A DNA stretch of 64,000 nt, from assembly GCA_034519525.1 (NCBI GenBank), contig JAXHOJ010000042.1, forward strand, positions 72,297 to 136,296, written 5' to 3'. Below the pieces are notes generated by a model. It was not told the DNA's origin, searched no databases, and saw only the letters and a program-made list of their open reading frames with translations. This document shows, piece after piece, positions 54,698-63,852 of this stretch; position 1 is the first letter of the stretch, and every line of letters begins with the position of its first letter. The DNA is from Gemmobacter sp034519525 (GTDB taxonomy: Bacteria > Pseudomonadota > Alphaproteobacteria > Rhodobacterales > Rhodobacteraceae). The position numbers were made by a program, and so were the translations under genes.

Positions 54698-56201
54698 CAG
54701 CAGGGGCCTTTTCATCTGCGACAGTTTCTGTTGTGCCCATGACCAGCCGCACCACGGCGGTTTCACTGATCGCAGCGCCGTCCAGCACGCCCGCCACACG
54801 GCCCTGCCGCATGACCAGCACCCGGTCGGACAGGCCAAGAATTTCGGGCATGTCAGAGGATATGACGATAACGCTCAGCCCCTCGCGGGCCAGCCGGTCT
54901 ATGAAATGGTAGATCTGGCTCTTTGTGCCGATGTCGATGCCGCGCGTCGGTTCATCAATGATGACGATTTCGGGCTCTGGCAGCATGGTTTTCGCCAGCA
55001 GCAGCTTTTGCTGATTGCCGCCCGACAGATTGCCCACCGCCATATCCCGGCTGGGCGCGCGGATGTCGAAATCGCTGATCGCCTGGGTCAGCGCGGCCTC
55101 TTCGGCGGGGCGCGAGATCAGCGCGCCGCCAAACCGGGCCAGCGTCGACAGCGTCAGGTTTTCGCGCAGGGTCTTGGCCAGCAGCAGGCCGCGTTCCTTG
55201 CGGTCTTCGGTCAGATAGGCAATCCGGTGATGCGCCGCATCCGAAAGGTTGCGGATGCTGACCGGCACGCCATTGCGGCGGATCTGCCCGTCATGCGGCC
55301 GCAGCCCCACAAGCCCTTCGGCCAGTTCGGTACGCCCCGCCCCCACCAGCCCCGAAATCCCCAGAACCTCGCCCCGCCGCAGGCTCAGGCTGATACCCTG
55401 CACCAGCGGCGGCACGGCGAAATCTTCCACCTCCAGCACCACGGGGCCGAAATCGGCGCGGCGCGGCGGAAAGATATCGTTCAGGTCACGCCCCACCATG
55501 GCCGTTGCCATGCCATCTTCGGTCAGCTCGCCCCGCAGCGCCCGCCGCACCACGGCGCCATCGCGCAAAACGGTGATCCGGTCGGCCAGATGGCTGATCT
55601 CTTCCAGCCGGTGCGAGGTATAGAGCAGCGCCACCCCCGCAGCCCGCAGCTTGTCGATCATGCGGAACAGCACCTCAACCTCGCGATGCGTCAGCACCGC
55701 AGAAGGTTCATCCATGATCAGCACCCGCGCCTTGCGGCCAAGCGCCTTGGCAATTTCCACCATCTGGCGATCCGATACCGCCAGATCGCGGATGCGCGCA
55801 TCGGGGCTGACCGGGCAATCCAGCTGATCCAGCAGCGCCTGCGCCCCCGCCCGCATCGCCTTGTGATCCAGAAACAGCCCGCCCATCTCGCGGCCCAGCC
55901 AGATATTGTCGGCCACGGTCAGATCGGGCGCCAGATTGAATTCCTGATGGATCACCACAACGCCCTGCGCCTCGGCGGCCGCGCCACTGTGATATTGCGC
56001 GGGCTTGCCATCCAGCAGCACGCCGCCCGATGTCGGCTCCAGATAGCCACCCAGGATCTTCATCACGGTGGATTTTCCGGCGCCGTTTTCCCCGATCAGC
56101 GCGTGAACCTCGCCCGCGTGCAGCGCAAAGTCGATGCCATGCAGGATTTCGATCGGGCCAAAGCTCTTGCGCACATCCCGCAGTTCCAGAACGGCGGTCA
56201 T
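54690..56201 (-). CDS. Sugar ABC transporter ATP-binding protein (RbsA-like, two ATPase domains)
   Basis: A 503-residue tandem ATPase. Domain 1 has Walker A LIGENGAGKSTVMK, Q-loop IHQEFNLAPDLTV, Walker B VLIMDEPSAVLTH and H-loop TSHRLEEI. Domain 2 has GLVGAGRTELAEGL (degenerate Walker A), signature NLSGGNQQKLLLAK and IVIIDEPTRGIDIG. The ATG at 56201 overlaps the dehydrogenase stop. This is the usual RbsA arrangement for pentose, hexose and inositol importers. Confidence 0.9.
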   Translation of the reverse strand: MTAVLELRDVRKSFGPIEILHGIDFALHAGEVHALIGENGAGKSTVMKILGGYLEPTSGGVLLDGKPAQYHSGAAAEAQGVVVIHQEFNLAPDLTVADNIWLGREMGGLFLDHKAMRAGAQALLDQLDCPVSPDARIRDLAVSDRQMVEIAKALGRKARVLIMDEPSAVLTHREVEVLFRMIDKLRAAGVALLYTSHRLEEISHLADRITVLRDGAVVRRALRGELTEDGMATAMVGRDLNDIFPPRRADFGPVVLEVEDFAVPPLVQGISLSLRRGEVLGISGLVGAGRTELAEGLVGLRPHDGQIRRNGVPVSIRNLSDAAHHRIAYLTEDRKERGLLLAKTLRENLTLSTLARFGGALISRPAEEAALTQAISDFDIRAPSRDMAVGNLSGGNQQKLLLAKTMLPEPEIVIIDEPTRGIDIGTKSQIYHFIDRLAREGLSVIVISSDMPEILGLSDRVLVMRQGRVAGVLDGAAISETAVVRLVMGTTETVADEKAPADA

Positions 56202-57325
56202 AGCCTGACCCAGCCGGAATTGCGCCGCGCCGATTGCACGCAGGCCTCGACAAAGCGCATCCCCTTCAACCCGTCGGCCAGCGTGGGATAGATCACCCCC
56301 TCTGGCGCAGGCAGGCCCGCCTGATGCGCCCGGATCGCCCGTGCCGCTTCGGTATAGATCGTGGCGAAAGCCTCCAGATAGCCTTCGGGATGCCCCCCCG
56401 GAATACGGCTGACCCGCTGCGCCTCGGGGCCCACCCCGGCGCCATTGCGCGTCAGCAGCCGCTTGGGTTCGCCAAAGGGGGTGAACCACAGCTGGTTGGG
56501 GTTTTCCTGCCCCCAGTCCAGCCCGCCCTTGTCGCCATAGATCCGCAGCCGCAGCCCGTTTTCATGGCCCGGTGCCACCTGGCTGGCCCACAGCATCCCC
56601 TTAGCCCCGCCCGCATAGCGCAGCATCACATGGGCATTGTCATCCAGCGCCCGCCCCGGCACGAAGGATGACGTATCGGCGGCAAGCTGTTCCGGCTCCA
56701 TCCCCGAAACGAAGGCCGCCAGATTATAGGCATGGGTGCCGATATCCCCCAGCGCACCGCCCAGGCCGGACCGTGCCGGATCGGTGCGCCATTCCGCCTG
56801 CTTGTTATGCACCTCCTGCGTCAGCCAGTCCTGCACATATTCCACCTGCACCAGCCGGATCGCCCCCAGATCCCCGCGCGCCACCATCGCGCGGGCCTGC
56901 CGGATCAGCGGATAGCCCGTGTAATTATGCGTCAGGATGAACAGCGCATTGGCGCTTTCGGCGGCTTTCGCCAGCTTCTTTGCCTCGGCCATGGTGGCGG
57001 TCAGCGGCTTGTCGCAGATCACATGGACGCCGCGCTTCAGAAACTCGATGGCCGGGCCTGCGTGCATATGGTTGGGGGTGACAATCGCCACCGCCTCGAT
57101 CCCGTCCGCCCGCCGCGCCTCACGCTGTGCCATCTGGCGGAAATCGGCATAGCTGCGCGCGATCCCCAGCTCTGCCGCCGAAGCCTGCGCCCGGACCGGA
57201 TCGGAAGACAGCGCCCCCGCCACCAGGCTGAACGCCCCGTCCAGCCGCGCGGCGATGCGATGCACCGCGCCGATAAAGGCGCCCTGGCCGCCACCCACCA
57301 TGCCCAGACGGATCGGTTCCATCAT
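56198..57325 (-). CDS. Gfo/Idh/MocA-family sugar dehydrogenase
   Basis: A 375-residue NAD(P)-dependent oxidoreductase. The Rossmann motif is RLGMVGGGQGAFIGAVHRIA, the catalytic-lysine motif is CDKPLTATMAEA, and GGALGDIGTHAYNLAAFVSG holds the conserved D-x3-H. Such enzymes oxidise sugars or inositols at one hydroxyl. With the neighbouring isomerase it probably processes the imported sugar. It overlaps both neighbours by four bases (ATGA). Confidence 0.88.
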   Translation of the reverse strand: MMEPIRLGMVGGGQGAFIGAVHRIAARLDGAFSLVAGALSSDPVRAQASAAELGIARSYADFRQMAQREARRADGIEAVAIVTPNHMHAGPAIEFLKRGVHVICDKPLTATMAEAKKLAKAAESANALFILTHNYTGYPLIRQARAMVARGDLGAIRLVQVEYVQDWLTQEVHNKQAEWRTDPARSGLGGALGDIGTHAYNLAAFVSGMEPEQLAADTSSFVPGRALDDNAHVMLRYAGGAKGMLWASQVAPGHENGLRLRIYGDKGGLDWGQENPNQLWFTPFGEPKRLLTRNGAGVGPEAQRVSRIPGGHPEGYLEAFATIYTEAARAIRAHQAGLPAPEGVIYPTLADGLKGMRFVEACVQSARRNSGWVRL

Positions 57326-58380
57326 GCCTCCAGCCCCAGCATCCGGCGGTTGGCGGCACGATCGGTGCCCGCCCCCGCGAAATCGTCAAACGCCTTTTCG
57401 GTGACGCGGATGATATGCGCCTGCACGAATTCCGCCCCTTCTCGCGCCCCGTCCTCGGGATGTTTCAGGCAGCATTCCCATTCCACCACGGCCCAGCCGT
57501 CAAAGCCGTATTGCGTCAGCTTGGAAAACACGCCGCCGAAATCCACCTGCCCGTCACCAAGCGACCGGAACCGCCCGGCGCGGTTCACCCAAGACTGGAA
57601 CCCGCCATAAACCCCCTGCCGCCCCGTCGGGTTCAGCTCAGCATCCTTGACGTGGAACATGCGGATACGGTCGTGGTAGATGTCGATGTTCTGCAGATAG
57701 TCCAGGTGCTGCAGAACGTAATGTGATGGGTCGTACAGCATATTGGCCCGGGCATGGTTGCCGGTGCGTTCCAGAAACATCTCATAGCTGATGCCATCAT
57801 GCAGGTCTTCGCCGGGGTGGATTTCATAACAGATATCCACGCCCTGATCTTCGGCATGATCCAGAATCGGGCGCCAGCGGCGGGCAAGCTCGTCGAACGC
57901 CTCTTCCACCAGCCCGGCCGGGCGCTGTGGCCAAGGATAGATGTAAGGCCAGGCCAGCGCCCCGGAAAATGACGCCATGGCCGAAAGCCCCAGGCGGCGC
58001 GACGCGGTCAGCGCCTTGGTCACCTGATCCACCGCCCATTCCTGCCGCGCCTTCGGGTTGCCGCGCACGGCGGGCGCCGCAAAGCCATCAAACGCCACAT
58101 CATAAGCCGGATGCACCGCCACCAGCTGGCCCTGCAGATGGGTGGAAAGCTCGGTGATCTCCACCCCGTTTTCGGCAGCCACACCGCGCAGCTCATCGCA
58201 GTAATCCTGCGAGGCGGCGGCCTTCTCCAGATCGAACAGACGCGCATCCCAGCTGGGCAGCTGCACCCCGCGATAGCCGCAACCGGCAGCCCATTTCGTG
58301 ATGGCGGCAAAGGAATTGAACGGCGCCCCCTCCCCTGCGAATTGCGCAAGAAAAAGGCCAGGGCCTTTGATCGTTCGCAT
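57322..58380 (-). CDS. Sugar phosphate isomerase/epimerase family protein (TIM barrel)
   Basis: A 352-residue AP-endonuclease-2-type TIM barrel, family of xylose-isomerase-like and inosose dehydratase/isomerase enzymes: FAAITKWAAGCGYRGVQLPSW, CYEIHPGEDLHDG with metal-binding Glu/His, NMLYDPSHYVLQHLDY, IRMFHVKDAE and FDGWAVVEWECC. The ATG at 58380 has GGGAGGAG. It is the first gene of the operon; both LacI operators lie upstream. Likely interconverts keto-sugar or inosose intermediates made by the dehydrogenase. Confidence 0.85.
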   Translation of the reverse strand: MRTIKGPGLFLAQFAGEGAPFNSFAAITKWAAGCGYRGVQLPSWDARLFDLEKAAASQDYCDELRGVAAENGVEITELSTHLQGQLVAVHPAYDVAFDGFAAPAVRGNPKARQEWAVDQVTKALTASRRLGLSAMASFSGALAWPYIYPWPQRPAGLVEEAFDELARRWRPILDHAEDQGVDICYEIHPGEDLHDGISYEMFLERTGNHARANMLYDPSHYVLQHLDYLQNIDIYHDRIRMFHVKDAELNPTGRQGVYGGFQSWVNRAGRFRSLGDGQVDFGGVFSKLTQYGFDGWAVVEWECCLKHPEDGAREGAEFVQAHIIRVTEKAFDDFAGAGTDRAANRRMLGLEA

Positions 58381-58403
58381 CAACTCCTCCCAAAGTCTGG
58401 CGA

Positions 58404-58451
58404 ATGTAATCGGTTGCATTGAAGATAGAACTGCAATGTAATCGGTTGCAA
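58404..58451. promoter_or_regulatory. Two tandem LacI-family operators between the sugar operon and its regulator
   Basis: ATGTAATCGGTTGCAT (58404-58419) and ATGTAATCGGTTGCAA (58436-58451) share 15 of 16 bases, contain the LacI/PurR-type core AAxCGxTT, and are 32 bases apart, about three helical turns. They lie between the divergent isomerase (start 58380) and lacI-type gene (start 58511), so one repressor can control both. Confidence 0.85.
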
Positions 58452-58510
58452 GATAAATCTGCGACCCTTTACCCGATTGAGCGACGCTGCCCTGCAGCGT
58501 AAGAGGGGGC

Positions 58511-59509
58511 ATGAAACACGACAGGCCGAAAATCAGCGATGTTGCCCGGATGGCGGGGGTCTCCACCGCCACGGTCAGCCGAACCCTGTCCAATCCCGGG
58601 CTGGTCAGCGAAGACACCCGCGCCGCCGTTCAGGCCGCGGTCGAGGCCACGGGATACCGTCCCAATCTGGCGGCCCGCAATCTGCGCCACCGGCGGACGG
58701 GGGGAATTGTGGCTTTGGTGCCAAACCTCGCCAACCCGTTCTTTTCACAGATCCTTTCCGGCATCGCCTCGGTTCTTGGCCCGGCGGGCTATAACCTGCT
58801 GATCGCCGATACCCGCGTGGCGGGCGCCGAAACCCTGCTGGATTATGCCGAACCGTCACGCGCCGACGGTCTCATCATCCTGGATGGCACGCTGCCCGCC
58901 GATGCGCTGCAAGGCCGCGTCCCGGTGGTGGAGGCCTGCGAATGGGTGCCCGGCCTGCCCGCGCCCCGCGTGAAGATCGACAACCGCGCCGCCGCCGGGA
59001 TGGCGATCAACCATCTGGCAGATCTGGGCCACCAGCGCATTGGCCATGTGGCAGGCCCGCGCGGCAACGTTCTGACAGAGGCCCGGCTGGGCGGCACGCA
59101 GGATACCCTGCGCGACCGTGGCCTGCCCTTTCCCGCATCGGCGCTTTATCCCGGTGACTTTTCGCTGGAATCGGGCCGCGATGCCGCCATGCTCTGGCTG
59201 GCGCAGTCGGCCGATACCCGGCCCACGGCGCTGTTCCTGGCCTCGGATGCCATGGCCTGCGGCTTTATCGGCGAGGTGCAGCGCCATGGGCTGGTGGTGC
59301 CGCGCGATGTATCGGTGGTGGGCTTCGATGATATCGAACTGATCGCCCATATCTCGCCGCCGCTGACCACGATCCGCCAGCCGCGCACCGCCCTGGGCCG
59401 GGTGGCCGCCGAACGGCTGCTGGCTGTGCTGGCAGGCCAGATCAGCCCGGATGATACCATCCTGCCTGTTGAACTGGTGATCCGCAGCAGCACCGCCCGC
59501 CCGAAATGA
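58511..59509 (+). CDS. LacI-family transcriptional repressor
   Basis: A 332-residue regulator. The N-terminal helix-turn-helix is KISDVARMAGVSTATVSRTLSN and the hinge helix is YRPNLAARNLRHRRT. The sugar-binding domain has IVALVPNLANPFFSQILSGI, DGLIILDG, AINHLADLGHQRIGHVAG, ALFLASDAMACGFI and VSVVGFDDIELIAHISPPLTTI. It is divergent from the sugar importer and metabolic genes and very probably binds the tandem operators at 58404-58451, with the imported sugar or a derivative as inducer. Confidence 0.92.
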   Translation: MKHDRPKISDVARMAGVSTATVSRTLSNPGLVSEDTRAAVQAAVEATGYRPNLAARNLRHRRTGGIVALVPNLANPFFSQILSGIASVLGPAGYNLLIADTRVAGAETLLDYAEPSRADGLIILDGTLPADALQGRVPVVEACEWVPGLPAPRVKIDNRAAAGMAINHLADLGHQRIGHVAGPRGNVLTEARLGGTQDTLRDRGLPFPASALYPGDFSLESGRDAAMLWLAQSADTRPTALFLASDAMACGFIGEVQRHGLVVPRDVSVVGFDDIELIAHISPPLTTIRQPRTALGRVAAERLLAVLAGQISPDDTILPVELVIRSSTARPK

Positions 59510-59511
59510 AA

Positions 59512-59542
59512 CAGCCCGGAACGCGGTAAACGCTCCGGGCTG
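59512..59542. terminator. Hairpin between convergent lacI-type and RND pump genes
   Basis: A 9-base-pair stem (59512-59520 with 59534-59542) lies three bases after the LacI stop and 22 bases after the pump stop on the other strand. There is no T-run; a bidirectional terminator is likely. Confidence 0.55.
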
Positions 59543-59563
59543 GATCTGCGATGGGGGGGCGGT

Positions 59564-62500
59564 TCAGACCGCCACCTGGTCCTTGCCGCGCAACCGGCTG
59601 AACAGCCCCAGCACGAACACGAAGAACACCGGCACAAAGAAGATCGCCAGTACCGTGGCCGCCACCATGCCACCGATCACCCCGGTGCCGATGGCATTCT
59701 GGCTGGCCGCCGAAGGCCCGGTGGCAATCGCCAGCGGCACAACGCCCATGGTGAAGGCCAGCGAGGTCATCAGGATCGGCCGGAACCGCAGCTTTGCGGC
59801 CTCTACCGCCGCGTCGATCAGGCTGCGGCCACCCGCCTGCAGCTCTTTCGCGAATTCCACGATCAGAATGGCGTTCTTCGCTGAAAGACCGATGATCGCA
59901 ATCAGACCCACCTTGAAATACACGTCATTCGGCATGTCGCGCAGCATCACGGCCACCACGCAACCCAGAATCCCCAGCGGCACCACCAGCATCACCGAAA
60001 GCGGGATCGACCAGCTTTCATAAAGCCCCGACAGCAGCAGGAACACAAACAGGATCGACATCGCAAACAGGATGGTCGATTGCGCCCCCGACTGGATCTC
60101 TTCCAGCGATTGCCCCGTCCATTCAAAGCCGAAACCGGGCGGCAGCTGCCCCGCCAGCCGTTCCATCTCGGCCATGGCATCGCCGGAACTGTAGCCCGGC
60201 GCCGCCTGCCCCGAAAGCCGCACGGCGGAATAGCCATTATAGCCCACCACCTGTGAAGGCCCCATCTGCCATTCCACCGTGGCGAAGGACGAGAAGGGCA
60301 CCATGCCGCCATTGGCATTGCGCACCGACAGCTCCAGAATATCTTCGGCCTGCATCCGCGCGCTGTCATCGGCCTGCAGCACGACACGCTGCAATTTGCC
60401 ATTGTTCGGGAAATCGTTCACATAGGCCGACCCCAGATATTGCGACACCGTGCCGTTGATATCGGCAAAGGTCACGCCAAAGGTATTGGCCTTTTCGCGG
60501 TCGATCACCACCTGCACCTGTGCGGCGGCGGGCATCCCTTCGGGGCGCAGCCCCACGATGATGCCGCCCTCGGCCGCCGCCCCCATGATCTGGCCCATGG
60601 CCGCCTGCAGCGCCTGCTGGCCCAGCCCCGCCCGATCCTGCAACCGGAACGAAAAACCACCCGTGGCCCCAAAGCCCGGAATGGCAGGCGGCGACAGCGC
60701 AAAAGCCCGCGCATCCTTCAGCCCGAAAAGCTGCATATTGGCGGCCATCGCGATATCTTCGGCCGATTGCGCCCGTTCGGCCCAGTCTTTCAGCGTGACG
60801 AACATCAGCCCCGCATTGGTGCCCTGCCCCGAAAAGCTGAAGCCCCGGATCGACACCACATTTTCCACCGCCTCATTGGCCATGAACACATCGGAAATCT
60901 GCGCCAGTGCCGCATCCGTCCGGTTCGCCGCCGAGGTGGCCGGGGTCTGGATATCGGCGATGATATAGCCCTGATCCTCGTTCGGCAGGAAACTGGTGGG
61001 CAACCGCAGAAAGCCCATGGCGGTTGCCGCCACGATCACCAGATAGACCACCATCATCAGCACGGCCCGGCGCGACACCAGCGCCACCCCCCGGCTGTAG
61101 CGTTCGGTCAGCCGGTCGAAGGCCCGGTTGAACCAGCCGAAGAAGCCGCGCTTTTCATGATGCCCCTTGATCGGCTTCAGGAAGGTTGCGCACAGCGCAG
61201 GCGTCAGCGTCAGCGCCAGGAAGGCCGAGAACAGGATAGACACCACCATGGTCAGCGCGAACTGGCGATAGATGATGCCCGTGGCCCCCGGAAAGAACGC
61301 CATGGGAATGAACACCGCCGCCAGAACCAGCGTGATGCCGATGATGGCCCCGGTGATCTGGCCCATGGCCTTCTGCGTCGCCTCTTTCGGCCCCAGCCCT
61401 TCCTGCGCCATGATCCGTTCGACGTTCTCGATCACCACGATGGCGTCATCGACCAGAATCCCGATGGCCAGAACCATCGCGAACATGGTCAGCACGTTGA
61501 TCGAAAAGCCCGCCACCAGCATCACCGAAATGGTGCCCAGCAGGGCGATCGGCACCACGATCGTGGGGATCACCGTATAGCGGAAATTCTGCAGGAACAG
61601 GAACATCACCACGAAAACCAGAACCATGGCCTCGATCAGCGTATGCACCACCTTTTCAATCGACGCCTCCACAAAGGGCGAGGTGTCATAGGGAATGTCG
61701 TAGCGCAGACCGCCGGGGAAGAAGCGCGACAGCTCGTCCATCTTCGCCTCGATGGCCCCCGATGTCGCCATGGCATTGCCGGTGGAGGACAGCTGCACCC
61801 CGATGGCCGCCGTCGGCTGATTGTTCAGCTGCGTGGCAAAGGCATAGTTTTCCGAACCGATCTCCACCCGCGCCACATCCGACAGCCGCACCAGCGACCC
61901 GTCGGGATTGGCGCGCAGAACGATGCGTTCGAATTCCTCGATGCTGCTCAGCTGGCCCTTGATCAGCACACTGGCCGTCAGCTGCGTGGTCAGCGGATTG
62001 GGGTCCGCCCCGATGGCACCCGCCGCCACCTGCGCATTCTGCGCCCGGATCGCGGCCAGCACATCTGCCGTCGTCAGGTTAAGCCCGGTCATCTTGGCCG
62101 GATCAATCCAGATCCGCAGCGCCCGTTCGGCCGAAAACACCTGCGCCGAACCCACACCGTCGATCCGCCGGATTTCACCCACGACGTTGCGGTTGATGTA
62201 ATCGCCCAGCTCCGACGCATCCAGCCTGCCATCCTCGGAGGTCAGCGAGACCACCATCAGAAAGCCTGCGCCCGCCTCTTCCACCTGGATGCCCTGATCC
62301 ACCACCGCCTGCGGCAGCAACGGTTCCACCCGGCGGACGGCATTCTGCACATCCACCTGTGCCGCCGCCGTATCGGTGCCCGGGGCGAAGGTTGCGGTGA
62401 TCGACACCGCGCCCGAGGCGCTGGCCGAGGATTCGAAATACAGCATTCCGTCAACGCCGTTCAGCTCTTCCTCGATGGGCTGGGCGACGCTGCGAAAAAT

Positions 62501-62668
62501 CTCTTCCGGCGTGGCGCCAGTATAGATCGTGCTGACCGAAATCTGCGGCGGCGCCACGTTGGGATATTGCGCAACCGGCAGCTGTGGCAGGGCCACCAGC
62601 CCCGCGATGATGATGAAGATCGAAATGACCCAGGCCAGAACCGGGCGCAGAATAAAGAATTGTGCCAT
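59564..62668 (-). CDS. acrB: RND multidrug efflux pump inner-membrane protein, AcrB/MexB (HAE1) type
   Basis: A 1034-residue protein of full family length and intact frame. It begins MAQFFILRPVLAWVISIFI, has twelve helices and two large periplasmic loops. The proton-relay aspartates are in AIGILVDDAIVVIENVERIM, and NEDQGYIIADIQ and GLSAKNAILIVEFAKE are typical of the hydrophobe/amphiphile exporters. Start at 62668, 13 bases after the adaptor gene. It works as a trimer with the adaptor and an outer-membrane channel, which is not encoded in the visible part. Substrates probably include hydrophobic drugs, bile-like compounds and dyes. Confidence 0.93.
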   Translation of the reverse strand: MAQFFILRPVLAWVISIFIIIAGLVALPQLPVAQYPNVAPPQISVSTIYTGATPEEIFRSVAQPIEEELNGVDGMLYFESSASASGAVSITATFAPGTDTAAAQVDVQNAVRRVEPLLPQAVVDQGIQVEEAGAGFLMVVSLTSEDGRLDASELGDYINRNVVGEIRRIDGVGSAQVFSAERALRIWIDPAKMTGLNLTTADVLAAIRAQNAQVAAGAIGADPNPLTTQLTASVLIKGQLSSIEEFERIVLRANPDGSLVRLSDVARVEIGSENYAFATQLNNQPTAAIGVQLSSTGNAMATSGAIEAKMDELSRFFPGGLRYDIPYDTSPFVEASIEKVVHTLIEAMVLVFVVMFLFLQNFRYTVIPTIVVPIALLGTISVMLVAGFSINVLTMFAMVLAIGILVDDAIVVIENVERIMAQEGLGPKEATQKAMGQITGAIIGITLVLAAVFIPMAFFPGATGIIYRQFALTMVVSILFSAFLALTLTPALCATFLKPIKGHHEKRGFFGWFNRAFDRLTERYSRGVALVSRRAVLMMVVYLVIVAATAMGFLRLPTSFLPNEDQGYIIADIQTPATSAANRTDAALAQISDVFMANEAVENVVSIRGFSFSGQGTNAGLMFVTLKDWAERAQSAEDIAMAANMQLFGLKDARAFALSPPAIPGFGATGGFSFRLQDRAGLGQQALQAAMGQIMGAAAEGGIIVGLRPEGMPAAAQVQVVIDREKANTFGVTFADINGTVSQYLGSAYVNDFPNNGKLQRVVLQADDSARMQAEDILELSVRNANGGMVPFSSFATVEWQMGPSQVVGYNGYSAVRLSGQAAPGYSSGDAMAEMERLAGQLPPGFGFEWTGQSLEEIQSGAQSTILFAMSILFVFLLLSGLYESWSIPLSVMLVVPLGILGCVVAVMLRDMPNDVYFKVGLIAIIGLSAKNAILIVEFAKELQAGGRSLIDAAVEAAKLRFRPILMTSLAFTMGVVPLAIATGPSAASQNAIGTGVIGGMVAATVLAIFFVPVFFVFVLGLFSRLRGKDQVAV

Positions 62669-62681
62669 CAGCTTGCGTTCC

Positions 62682-63839
62682 TCAGTTGGCCGCGGCCTGC
62701 GGCGCCTGCCAGGGCTCCGGCACCACCACCGCATCGGGGATCATCTTCTGCGCCCCTTCCACCACCACCTTGTCGCCGGGCTCCAGCCCGCTTTCCACGA
62801 TCCAGGTCGCACCGACAGAGGTGCCCAGCACCACGGGGCGGGCCTGAACCTTGTTTTCCGCGCCGATCACATAAACCATGGCATTGCCCTGCGCATCACG
62901 CTGCACCGCCATCTGCGGCACGGAAAGCGCATCCCTGCGGATCGCCTGTTCAACGGCAACGCGCACATACAGCCCCGGCAGCAGATCGCCCGCACTGTTC
63001 GGAAACTCGCCCCGCGAGCGTCACCCCGCCCGGTCAGCGCATCCACCGTCGCCCTCGGAAAACAGTCGGGCCAGCCACTTCATTGATATATTCCAAACCG
63101 TCATCAGCGCCCAGCAGCCGCATCTGCGCCTCGTTCGGGGCGGTTGCCACCAGTTCACCCGCCGCCAGCGCCCGCCGCAGCTTCAGCAGCGCCGAAGACG
63201 ATTGCGTGAAATCCACATAAACCGGGTCCAGCTGCTGGATCGTGGCCAGAACTTCGGTCTGCGCCGAGACCAGCGCCCCTTCTGTCACCAGCGCGCGGCC
63301 GATCACCCCTGAAATCGGCGCCGTCACCTCGGTATAATCCAGGTTCAGCTTCGCTTCGGCCAGGGCGGCTTCGGCAATCGTCACATCCATACTTGCGCTC
63401 GGCATCAGGTGGTGGCCTGTTTTCCCAGATCGACATGGCAGGTGATGTGCGGAATCCCGCAGCTGCTGTGCCCGGCGTTCCTGATCGCGCGCATTCATCT
63501 GCGCCGCCCGCGCCTTGGCCAGCGCGCCTTCGGCACTGGCCACCCGCACGCGGTATTGCGCCGGGCTCGACGCGGTATAGCGCCTACTCGCCTCCGCCTT
63601 CACGATGCCCGCCTGGTGAACACCCGCTCCAGCACGATACCGCTGATGCGCGGCCGCACTTCGGCCTGCCGCGTCGCGGAGACCCGGCCCGGCAGCTCAT
63701 TGATGACCGGCAGCGGCATCGGTGTCATTTCAACAAAGCTGACGGCCGCAGGCGGCATCTCGCCCTGCTGCGCCAGCACAGCCGGTGCAACAAGGCCAAA
63801 AGACACGGCGATCACGCTGGAAAGAAGAAGCTGTTTCAT
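62682..63839 (-). CDS. acrA: RND efflux periplasmic adaptor, AcrA/MexA type (frameshifted)
   Basis: About 385 residues. A signal peptide (LLLSSVIAVSFGLVAPAVLA) is followed by ELPGRVSATRQAEVRPRISG, where the first lipoyl half begins. The middle continues in another frame with YRVRVASAEGALAKARA (coiled-coil hairpin), ALAEAKLNLDYTEVTAPISG (second lipoyl half) and VYVDFTQSSSALLKLR. The end is VLGTSVGATWIVESGLEPGDKVVVEG. Shifts lie near 63610, 63400-63460 and 63010-63060. First gene of the pump operon as seen here; links pump and outer-membrane channel. Confidence 0.87.
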
Positions 63840-63852
63840 AAAGGGCCCGTCG

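Noticed and set aside
60440..63220. A very long open frame (926 codons) on the plus strand opposite the RND pump genes
   Set aside because: It is His/Arg/Gly-rich without recognisable domains, and the minus strand encodes a full-length AcrB-type protein. Long antisense frames are common in GC-rich genomes.
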